DNA from: Curtobacterium sp. MCLR17_007
GTDB taxonomy: Bacteria > Actinomycetota > Actinomycetes > Actinomycetales > Microbacteriaceae
Direction of reading: 5' to 3'
Length of the DNA stretch: 64,000 nucleotides
NCBI RefSeq assembly: GCF_003234655.2
Contig: NZ_CP126271.1
Coordinates: 2,976,001 to 3,040,000 of the forward strand
Within the stretch, counting starts at the first letter, position 1, and each line of letters starts with the position of its first letter. This document shows positions 26,537-34,206 of this stretch, in pieces. The notes beneath the pieces are model-generated. The model worked only from the letters and a program-made list of their open reading frames with translations. It was not told the origin of the DNA and did not search any database. Position numbers and translations under genes: made by a program.

Positions 26537-26578
26537 GGACGGGAGGCCCGCGGCGGGCCCGCACCGGGCCTCCCGTCC
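26537..26578. terminator. Long hairpin (GGACGGGAGGC family) after the histidine kinase gene
   Basis: Perfect 14-bp arms GGACGGGAGGCCCG (26537-26550) and its complement (26565-26578) with a 14-base loop, 29 bp after the kinase stop. There is no T-run, but position and strength fit transcription termination or mRNA 3'-end protection. It is a member of the dispersed palindrome family. Confidence 0.6.
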
Positions 26579-26741
26579 GGCAGGCCCTCGTCTGCAGACG
26601 CCGCGGTGCGTGGTCGGGGCCCCGTCGAGCCCGCATGCGCGGACGGGTCGCGTCCCGTCGCTCGGCGTCGGGCACCGGTTCTTACCGTGGCCACAGGAGG
26701 GTGCTCCGGTCCCCATCGCCGCGCTGCCGAACCTGAGCAGC

Positions 26742-28010
26742 ATGACGGAGACGAACCAGCCCCTCGACATCGACATCGTCGTCCCCTGCCACGACGAGCA
26801 GGACACCCTGGCCGCGCATGTCCGACGCCTGCACGACTTCTGCCGCACCTCGCTGCAGCACACGTGGCGCATCACCATCGCCGACAACGCCTCGACCGAC
26901 GACACCGCGAGCATCGCCGACGACCTCGCCGCGATGCTCGACGGGGTCCACGCCGTGCACCTGCCGGAGAAGGGTCGCGGACGCGCGCTGAAGGCGGTGT
27001 GGAGCGCATCCCCTGCCCGCGTGCTGGTGTACCTCGACGAAGACCTGTCCACGGACCTCGCCGCGCTCGACCCCCTCGTCGCCCCGCTGCTCTCGGGTCA
27101 CTCCGACGTCGCGATCGGCTCCCGTCTGGCCGGGTCCTCCCGGGTCGTCCGCGGCGGGAAGCGCGAGTTCATCTCCCGCTCGTACAACCTGCTGCTCCGG
27201 AGCACGATGGGGGTGTCGTTCAGCGACGCCCAGTGCGGCTTCAAGGCCGTGACCAGCGCGGCGGCGGAGCACCTGCTGCCGCTCTGCGAGGACGACGCGT
27301 GGTTCTTCGACACCGAGCTGCTCGTCCTCGCCGAGCACGCGGGGCTGCGCATCCACGAGGTGCCGGTGGACTGGGTGGACGACGTGGACTCGTCGGTGCA
27401 CATCGCCTCGACCGCGACCGAGGACCTCAAGGGGATGTGGCGGGTCTCGCGCGGGCTCGCCACCGGGCGGATCCCGATCGCACCGGTCTACGAGTCGATC
27501 GGACGGCGGCCGTTCGCGACCCCGCACGTCGGGATCCTCGGGCAGGTCCTGCGGTTCGGCGCGATCGGCGTCGTGTCGACCATCGCGTTCGCGCTGCTCT
27601 ACGCGCTCCTCCGCCCCGTCCTCGGCGCGCAGACGGCTGACTTCCTCGCGCTGCTCGTGACGGCGGTCGGCAACACGGCCCTCAACCGACGCTTCACCTT
27701 CGGCATGCGTGGTCGTGCTGGCGCTGGACGACACCAGGTGCAGGGGCTGGTCGTGTTCGGGATCGCCTGGGCCATCACCTCGGGAGCCCTCGTCGTCCTG
27801 CACGCGACGACGCCGGACGCGTCCCACGGGGCGGAGATCGCCGTCCTGACGGGTGCGAACCTGTTCGCGACGCTGGTGCGCTTCGTGCTGTTCAAGGCCT
27901 GGGTGTTCCGGGCCCGACGCCGCCCCGAACTCATCCGCCCCGGCACGACCCCGGCCACCTCGGCGGCGACGACGGAGGTGCTGCCCGTGCACGACGACGC
28001 AGCCCGGTGA
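26742..28010 (+). CDS. Glycosyltransferase family 2 fused to a GtrA-like membrane domain
   Basis: 422 aa. The N-terminal GT-A domain has the nucleotide-sugar motif DIVVPCHDEQDTLAAHVRRL, the DxD-like YLDEDLSTDLAAL and a QCGFKAV segment typical of polyprenyl-phosphate glucosyl/mannosyl transferases. From about residue 265 four membrane helices form a GtrA/DPMS-TMD domain (GAIGVVSTIAFALLYALLRP, NTALNRRFTFG). It would charge a polyprenyl phosphate with sugar and help flip it, supplying the donor for the GT39 enzyme upstream. Confidence 0.87.
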   Translation: MTETNQPLDIDIVVPCHDEQDTLAAHVRRLHDFCRTSLQHTWRITIADNASTDDTASIADDLAAMLDGVHAVHLPEKGRGRALKAVWSASPARVLVYLDEDLSTDLAALDPLVAPLLSGHSDVAIGSRLAGSSRVVRGGKREFISRSYNLLLRSTMGVSFSDAQCGFKAVTSAAAEHLLPLCEDDAWFFDTELLVLAEHAGLRIHEVPVDWVDDVDSSVHIASTATEDLKGMWRVSRGLATGRIPIAPVYESIGRRPFATPHVGILGQVLRFGAIGVVSTIAFALLYALLRPVLGAQTADFLALLVTAVGNTALNRRFTFGMRGRAGAGRHQVQGLVVFGIAWAITSGALVVLHATTPDASHGAEIAVLTGANLFATLVRFVLFKAWVFRARRRPELIRPGTTPATSAATTEVLPVHDDAAR

Positions 28011-28283
28011 CCAGGTCGGGCACGTGCGCGTGAGCACGGTGCGAGCTTCGTGGGCACGTGCGCGTGAGCACGGTGCGAGCCTCGTGGCCCGTGCGAGATC
28101 GACGGCCCCGTGCGAGGAAACACCCTCGCACGGGGCCGCGAACGGCGCACGGCCGACGAACCGAGCACGGTGCGCAGGTACGCACCCTGCGCAGCACGCC
28201 ACGCCCCGACCCGTGAACCCGCTGCGGACGGACCTCGAGCGCTGAGTACCGTGGCGTTCCCGACGGCAGCGAAGGAGCCGCAC
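28011..28283. repeat. Spacer with 34-bp tandem duplication and a 14-bp-stem hairpin
   Basis: A 34-bp unit beginning CACGTGCGCGTGAGCACGGT occurs twice in tandem (28021-28054, 28055-28088). It is followed by a perfect hairpin with 14-bp arms (28104-28117 and 28124-28137) whose loop is AAACAC and whose left arm and loop contain the dispersed element GTGCGAGGAAACA. No gene is seen before 28284. The hairpin could end transcription from the GT2-GtrA gene. Confidence 0.7.
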
Positions 28284-28445
28284 ATGACCGACACCACCAC
28301 GCCTGACCCCGAGGGCACCGAGAAGCCCGGCGGCCTCGGCAAGGACGGCACCATCCCCGACCACCCGGAGGGCGTCGCAGCCGGGTTCACCGACGACGAC
28401 TCGCACTTCAACCAGGAAGAGGACGAGGCCGGCGACTCCGAGTAG
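28284..28445 (+). CDS. Small acidic protein, 53 aa
   Basis: Begins MTDTTTPDPEGTEKPGGLGK and ends FNQEEDEAGDSE; strongly acidic, rich in Asp, Glu, Gly and Pro, without hydrophobic segments, so probably disordered and cytoplasmic. A good ribosome site (GAAGGAG) lies seven bases before the ATG and a strong hairpin follows the stop, which supports a real monocistronic gene. I do not recognise a family, and no function is proposed. Confidence 0.6.
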   Translation: MTDTTTPDPEGTEKPGGLGKDGTIPDHPEGVAAGFTDDDSHFNQEEDEAGDSE

Positions 28446-28461
28446 TCCACCTCGCGAACTG

Positions 28462-28497
28462 CAGCGGGGACCGGCGGACCACCGTCGGTCCCCGCTG
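28462..28497. terminator. Hairpin terminator after the small acidic gene
   Basis: Perfect 12-bp arms CAGCGGGGACCG (28462-28473) and CGGTCCCCGCTG (28486-28497), 12-base loop, 16 bp after the stop codon. It is followed by TTGCGCC without a T-run. It separates the small gene from the glutamate synthase, whose promoter probably lies just after it (TTGCGC at 28498 and TAGCAT at 28522 are weak -35/-10 candidates). Confidence 0.6.
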
Positions 28498-28647
28498 TTG
28501 CGCCGTCGGTATACCAGCCCGTAGCATCGCCCTACCGCACCACCACACCACAGGGCCCGACTGCCACCCACGGTCCGCCCGCGGCGAGCGCTCCACCGTT
28601 GCAGCCTCCGTCGTCCGCTGCCGGCACACGCTCCACTGGACCCGCTC

Positions 28648-31600
28648 GTGAACCCCTCCCCCTTCGGTCTGTACGACCCTGCCCGCGAATCCTCCGACTG
28701 CGGGGTCGGCTTCATCACGCGTCTGGACGGGACGCCGAGCCACGACGTGATCCGCCGGGGTGACGAGGCGCTGTGCTCGATCCCGCACCGCGGTGGCAAG
28801 TCCGCCGAGGGCGTCGGCGACGGTGCGGGCGTCAGCATCGACCTGTCGGTGGAGTTCTTCAGCGCGATCACCGGCGTGGACCTGCGCGCCGGCCACTTCG
28901 GCGTCGCGAACTGCTTCGTGCCGAGCAGCGCAGGACCCGCCGGCGGCGCCGAGCGCGACGCGGCCGTGCACACCGTCACCGACGCGATCGAGCACGAGGG
29001 CTTCGAACTCCTGCTCGTCCGCGACGTCCCGGTGGACCACTCCGTCGCGCGCCCCGAGGCCGAGCAGTACCAGCTCCCGGTGGTGCAGTGGGTCTTCCGC
29101 GCGCCCGACGAGTGGTCCCGCACCGAGGTCGACGCCGCCGCGAACCGTGCCCTGCTCGCGATCGAGGCCGTCTCGTACGGACAGGCCACCGCCGAGTACG
29201 CCGACCTGTACCCGCTGTCGCTCAGCGCCCGCACCCAGGTCCTCAAGGGCCGCCTGAACTCGGGCGAGGTCATCGGGTACTTCACCGACCTGCGTGACCC
29301 GCGGCACTCGATCCGGACGCTGTACTTCCACACGCGCTTCTCGACGAACACCGAGCCGCACCCGACGATGGCGCAGCCGTTCCGTCTGATGGCCCACAAC
29401 GGCGAGCTCAACACCGACCGGAAGAACCGACTGTCGGACGAGGCACTCGCGCAGGCCCGCACCCGCAGCATCGTCCGCCCGCCCGGGCAGTCCGACTCCA
29501 GCCGTCTCGACCAGACCCTGCAGAGCCGCGTGTTCGACGACGGGCTCGAGATCGTCGAGGCCGTCGTGTCGCTCATGCCCCCGGCGTGGGAGAACGACCA
29601 CACCCTGACGGACGACGTCCGCGCGATGCTGGAGTACTTCTCGCTGTACGAGGAGAAGAACGACGGTCCCGCCGCCGTGATCTTCAGCGACGGGGACGTC
29701 GTCGGCGCACGTCTCGACCGCCTCGGGCTGCGCCCGCTGCGCACGGTGCAGACCTCCGAGTACCTGATGGTGTCGTCCGAGGCAGGCCAGGTCACGTTCC
29801 CGGACGACCAGGTCGTGCACCGCGGTCGCATCGAGGCCGGCGGCATGCTCGTCGTCGACCACCGCACGGGCACGCTCATGCGCACCGACGACGTGCTGGC
29901 GATGCTCGCCGCCCGTCGCGACTACGGCACGCTGCTCGACGCCGCGCGCGTGCACCTGGACGACCTGCCCGCGCCGGACTACGACCGCACCACGAACACG
30001 CTCGGCTACGACGGCGACCTGTCGTTGCAGGGCCGCTACGTGGCGTACTCGCTGAACCAGGAGAGCTTCCGGTTCATGCTCGACCCGATGCTGCAGAACG
30101 GCTCGGAGCGGATCTCGGCGATGGGCTACGGCAACGCCATCAACGCGCTCAGCGACACCGAGGGCGGCATGGCGAAGTACTTCTCGCAGCGGTTCGCCCA
30201 GGTGACGAACCCGCCGCTCGACTCCATCCGCGAGGCCGACGGCATGAGCATGCGGGTCGCCCTCGGCGCCAAGCCGGACGGCACGGGGTCCACCACCCGC
30301 CAGCTCGTCGTCGACTCCCCGATCCTCGGGCACCTCGACATGGTCCGGCTGCGCGACCAGACGATCGTGCCGCTCGAGCGCTTCGACATGCTCTACGTGC
30401 CGGTGCTCGGCGACGAGCAGGCCAACGCCGACGCGATGCGGGCCGCCGTGACCGCGCTCAGCGACGCCGTCGAGCGCTTCGCCCGGACGACCGGCGGCAT
30501 CGCGGTGCTGTCCGACCGCGAGGTCTCGTCCACGCACGCGGCGCTGCCGGTGATCCTGGCCGTCGCCGCGGTCAACCAGCGCCTGATCGAGACCGGACTG
30601 CGCCTGCGGGTGTCGGTCGTCGCCGAGAGCGGTCAGCTGCCGTCCTCGCACCACGTCGCGACCGCGCTCGGCTTCGGTGCCGCTGCCGTGTACAGCCTGT
30701 CCGCGCGGTTGCGCGCCGAGGAGCAGTACCCGGCCGCTGCCGCACCGGCGGGCGAGCTGACCGAGACCGACGCGGCACTCAAGCGCTTCCGCAAGGCGGC
30801 GGAGAAGGCCCTCGCGAAGACGATGGGCCGGGTCGGCCTGTGCACCGCCGAGAGCTACATCGGCGGCGAGTTCTTCGAGCCGAACTACCTGGACACCCGC
30901 GACGACCTGTTCGCCCGGGTCTTCCCGCACATGGACGCCCCGGTCGGCGGCGTCGGCTTCGCCCGGATCGCGCAGGCGGCGACGGACTGGCACGAGCGCG
31001 CCCGGTCGGTGCAGGGCGATGCGCAGGTCCCGCTCCTCGGCCTGTTCAAGGAGCGGTCGGACGGCGCCGGGCACTCGTTCGGCGTCGCGAGCGTGCGCGG
31101 CTTCGGCGGCATGACCGAGGAGCGACCGACCTTCGAGCGCTCGGGCGACTCCGACGCGCTCCGGCTCCTGACGCTCGGCCAGCTCGACGACGCCTTCGGC
31201 ATCACCGACGCGGCCTACCGCAACACCGGCTACGACCGCCTCAGCGAGTCCGAGATCGACGACTTCCGCATCACGCCCGGCTACCGGACGTTCCTGCAGA
31301 CCACGCACGAGGAGCGCTCCCGCCGCCCCTCGGCGCTGCGCGACGTCCTGGCGCTGCCCGCGGACGTGACCGGGATCGACACGGCGGAGGACTTCGCCCG
31401 CGAGCTCGGCCGGTTCTCGCTGACCGGCAACAGCAGCGTCACGGTGCGCGGTCTGCTCGGTTCACGAGTGGGTGACGGCGGCCAGCTGGGAGGCCCGGTG
31501 CGGTTCCGTCTGCGGCTCACGTCCACGGGGTCGCTGGGGAGCGAGCGCCACACGGCACTCGCGGCCGGCCTCGCCCTGCTCTTCCCCGGCCAGGTCGACC

Positions 31601-34206
31601 TCGACGACGCCGACGACACCCAGGTGACCCTCCGCGCCACCGGCAACGCCGTCGCGCTCCTGGCGCTGCTCGAGAGCGCGCCGGCGAGCGTCGAGCTCGA
31701 CGACGTCCAGCCCGCGCACGAGATCACCCGCACCCTGGCGTCCGGCGCGATGAGCCACGGCGCGCTCGTCGTCACCGCGCACGAGGCGGTGGCGCACGGT
31801 ACGAACATGGTCGGCGGCATGTCGAACAGCGGCGAGGGCGGCGAGCACCACTCCCGCTACGGCACGATCCGCGGCTCGCGCATCAAGCAGTTCGCCTCCG
31901 GTCGGTTCGGGATCTGGGCCGGCTACCTCGCCGACCCGATGCTGCAGGAGCTCGAGATCAAGATCGGCCAGGGGGCGAAGCCCGGCGAGGGCGGCCAGCT
32001 GCCCGCGCCGAAGGTCACGGTCGACATCGCCGCCGCCCGCGGTGGCACGCCCGGCGTCGAGCTCATCTCGCCGCCGCCGCACCACGACACGTACTCGATC
32101 GAGGACCTGGCGCAGCTCATCCACGACTGCAAGGCCGCCCGCGTCCGGGTGATCGTGAAGCTGGTGTCCTCGGAGGGCATCGGCACCATCGCCGTCGGTG
32201 TCGCGAAGGCCGGCGCGGACGTCATCAACGTCGCGGGGAACACCGGCGGCACGGGCGCTGCGGCCGTCACGAGCCTGAAGTACGCGGGCCGCTCGGCGGA
32301 GATCGGCGTGGCCGAGGTGCACCAGGCCCTCGTCGCGAACGGGCTCCGTCAGAAGGTCACGCTCCGCTGCTCGGGCGCCCACCAGACCGGCAGCGACGTC
32401 GTCACGAGCGCGCTGCTCGGCGGCGACTCGTTCGAGTTCGGCACGACCGCGCTGATGATGCTCGGTTGCGTGATGGCGAAGAACTGCAACGTGAAGTGCC
32501 CGGCGGGCCTGACCACCAACGCCGAGGCGTTCGAGGGCGACCCCCGCGCGCTCGCGCAGTACCTGCTGAACATCGCGCACGACGTCCGGCAGATCCTCGC
32601 GCGCCTGGGCTTGCGCTCCCTGCGCGAGGCCCGTGGCCGCACCGACCTGCTCCAGCTCCTGGACCACCCGGCGAGCGTCGGGCGACTCGACGTCCGGAAC
32701 CTGCTCGCGCAGGTGCCCGAGAAGGTCGTCACCGACCCGGAGTACCTCGAGAAGGACTTCCGCACCGACGACGCCCTGATCGAGCAGGTCCGCACGGCAC
32801 TCCTGACGCGGCACGAGCACAGCGTGACGATCGACGGCGTGCACCTCGGCAACGCCGACAAGTCCGTCGGCGGCCAGTTCGGCATCGACGTCGAGCGGAT
32901 CCTGAACCACGAGCTCCACGACGCGTCGTTCGACGACGTGCCCGCCGTCGCGACCGACGACCGCGGCCGCCGACGTCTGGTCGACGGCGCGGTGACGATC
33001 CGCACCAGCGGTTCCGCCGGGCAGTCCTACGGCGTCTTCACCAACGACGGCGTGACCCTCGAACACACGGGCACCGCGAACGACGGCGTCGGCAAGAGCC
33101 AGAGCGGCGGCCGCATCGTCGTCCGCGCGCCCGGCGGCGGCAGCACCGAGCGCGGCGGGAACGTCCTGGTCGGCAACTTCGCGCTGTTCGGCGCGACCGG
33201 TGGCCGGACCTTCGTCGAGGGCGAGGCGGGCGACCGCTTCGCCGTCCGGAACTCGGGCGCGACGGCGGTCGTCGAGGGCATCGGGGACTTCGGCTGCGAG
33301 TACATGACCGGCGGCGCGGTGTTCAACCTCGGCGGCTACGGCAAGGGCCTCGGCAACGGCATGTCCGGCGGCTTCCTGTACCAGTACGACCCGTCCGACC
33401 GCGTGGCCGAGCGGGCGAGCACCGACTCGCTCCTGGTGTTCCCGGTCACCGACACGACCCGGGGCGCCTTCCACGAGGACGCCGCGCGCCTGCTGCTGGA
33501 GTGGCACCTCGAGGCCACCGGCTCCGAGCTCGCGGCCCGCCTGCTCGCAGACTGGGACACCACCCGCACGCACGTGTTCGTCGGCATGCCCCGTGCGCTC
33601 CTGCTCACGCAGGACGCCGAGGCGATCCTCGCCGCCGCGACCCGGAACGAGCTGCTCGACGAGCTCGCCACCTCGACCGCGACCGACAAGCTCCGCGCGT
33701 TCAAGGTCGACTACCGCGACCGTCGTACGGTCCTCGACGGCCGGGCTCCGGCGCTCGGGGACCAGGGCGACGACATGTTCTCCCTCCTGTCCTCGTACAC
33801 GGTGCTCGGCGTCGCGCAGGACCTCGCGCTCCAGAGGGTCCCCGGAGCGACGAGCGCGAACGACCCCCGCGTGGCCGAGGCCGTGAAGAACCTGGTGCTC
33901 ACCGAGGACTTCTTCGTGAAGCAGCGCGTCGTCAAGTACCTGCGCGGCACGCTCGAGCGGTTCACCGACGACGACCTCGCGACCCTCATCGCGATCAAGC
34001 GCCTCGACGACCACAAGCGTGCGCTCACGCAGCGGAACACCCGCAGCATGGACGCGCCCGGGACGACCGGCTGGATCATGCACCAGAACGCCAAGAACGC
34101 CGGCCGCGTCCGTGCGGCCCGCTTCGACGAGCTGCTCGCGACCGCGGCGCTCGAGGACATCGCCGGCCGTGCACCGCAGGCGCCCGTCGAGGCGGTGACC
34201 GCGTGA
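28648..34206 (+). CDS. gltB: Divergent, extended glutamate synthase large subunit
   Basis: 1852 aa, against about 1500 for usual GltB. A class II glutaminase domain opens with Cys18 after a 17-residue propeptide (SSDCGVGFITRLDG); a central domain starts near residue 508 (KYFSQRFAQVTNPPLDSIRE); the FMN synthase barrel runs from about 1032 (SGAMSHGALVVTAHEAV, later IGQGAKPGEGGQLPAPKVT, ISPPPHHDTYSIEDLAQLI); the GXGXG helix lies around 1455-1590. The iron-sulfur cysteines are C1274, C1280 and C1284, a C-x5-C-x3-C spacing one residue shorter than the usual C-x5-C-x4-C. Extra parts are about 100 residues before the barrel (920-1025) and about 190 after the normal end. It makes glutamate from glutamine and 2-oxoglutarate. 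A diflavin reductase overlaps its end; no GltD is present. Confidence 0.9.
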   Translation: MNPSPFGLYDPARESSDCGVGFITRLDGTPSHDVIRRGDEALCSIPHRGGKSAEGVGDGAGVSIDLSVEFFSAITGVDLRAGHFGVANCFVPSSAGPAGGAERDAAVHTVTDAIEHEGFELLLVRDVPVDHSVARPEAEQYQLPVVQWVFRAPDEWSRTEVDAAANRALLAIEAVSYGQATAEYADLYPLSLSARTQVLKGRLNSGEVIGYFTDLRDPRHSIRTLYFHTRFSTNTEPHPTMAQPFRLMAHNGELNTDRKNRLSDEALAQARTRSIVRPPGQSDSSRLDQTLQSRVFDDGLEIVEAVVSLMPPAWENDHTLTDDVRAMLEYFSLYEEKNDGPAAVIFSDGDVVGARLDRLGLRPLRTVQTSEYLMVSSEAGQVTFPDDQVVHRGRIEAGGMLVVDHRTGTLMRTDDVLAMLAARRDYGTLLDAARVHLDDLPAPDYDRTTNTLGYDGDLSLQGRYVAYSLNQESFRFMLDPMLQNGSERISAMGYGNAINALSDTEGGMAKYFSQRFAQVTNPPLDSIREADGMSMRVALGAKPDGTGSTTRQLVVDSPILGHLDMVRLRDQTIVPLERFDMLYVPVLGDEQANADAMRAAVTALSDAVERFARTTGGIAVLSDREVSSTHAALPVILAVAAVNQRLIETGLRLRVSVVAESGQLPSSHHVATALGFGAAAVYSLSARLRAEEQYPAAAAPAGELTETDAALKRFRKAAEKALAKTMGRVGLCTAESYIGGEFFEPNYLDTRDDLFARVFPHMDAPVGGVGFARIAQAATDWHERARSVQGDAQVPLLGLFKERSDGAGHSFGVASVRGFGGMTEERPTFERSGDSDALRLLTLGQLDDAFGITDAAYRNTGYDRLSESEIDDFRITPGYRTFLQTTHEERSRRPSALRDVLALPADVTGIDTAEDFARELGRFSLTGNSSVTVRGLLGSRVGDGGQLGGPVRFRLRLTSTGSLGSERHTALAAGLALLFPGQVDLDDADDTQVTLRATGNAVALLALLESAPASVELDDVQPAHEITRTLASGAMSHGALVVTAHEAVAHGTNMVGGMSNSGEGGEHHSRYGTIRGSRIKQFASGRFGIWAGYLADPMLQELEIKIGQGAKPGEGGQLPAPKVTVDIAAARGGTPGVELISPPPHHDTYSIEDLAQLIHDCKAARVRVIVKLVSSEGIGTIAVGVAKAGADVINVAGNTGGTGAAAVTSLKYAGRSAEIGVAEVHQALVANGLRQKVTLRCSGAHQTGSDVVTSALLGGDSFEFGTTALMMLGCVMAKNCNVKCPAGLTTNAEAFEGDPRALAQYLLNIAHDVRQILARLGLRSLREARGRTDLLQLLDHPASVGRLDVRNLLAQVPEKVVTDPEYLEKDFRTDDALIEQVRTALLTRHEHSVTIDGVHLGNADKSVGGQFGIDVERILNHELHDASFDDVPAVATDDRGRRRLVDGAVTIRTSGSAGQSYGVFTNDGVTLEHTGTANDGVGKSQSGGRIVVRAPGGGSTERGGNVLVGNFALFGATGGRTFVEGEAGDRFAVRNSGATAVVEGIGDFGCEYMTGGAVFNLGGYGKGLGNGMSGGFLYQYDPSDRVAERASTDSLLVFPVTDTTRGAFHEDAARLLLEWHLEATGSELAARLLADWDTTRTHVFVGMPRALLLTQDAEAILAAATRNELLDELATSTATDKLRAFKVDYRDRRTVLDGRAPALGDQGDDMFSLLSSYTVLGVAQDLALQRVPGATSANDPRVAEAVKNLVLTEDFFVKQRVVKYLRGTLERFTDDDLATLIAIKRLDDHKRALTQRNTRSMDAPGTTGWIMHQNAKNAGRVRAARFDELLATAALEDIAGRAPQAPVEAVTA

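Noticed and set aside
26682..29885. 1067-codon open frame on the minus strand
   Set aside because: It spans the GT2-GtrA gene, a repeat spacer, the small acidic gene and the start of gltB, all supported on the plus strand. Its translation has no recognisable domain.
28408..31308. Very long open frame on the minus strand across the glutamate synthase gene
   Set aside because: It is a mirror of gltB: the translation is Arg/Val/Gly/Glu/Asp/His-rich low-information sequence without any domain, while the plus strand reads as a clear glutamate synthase. High third-position GC opens the antisense frame.
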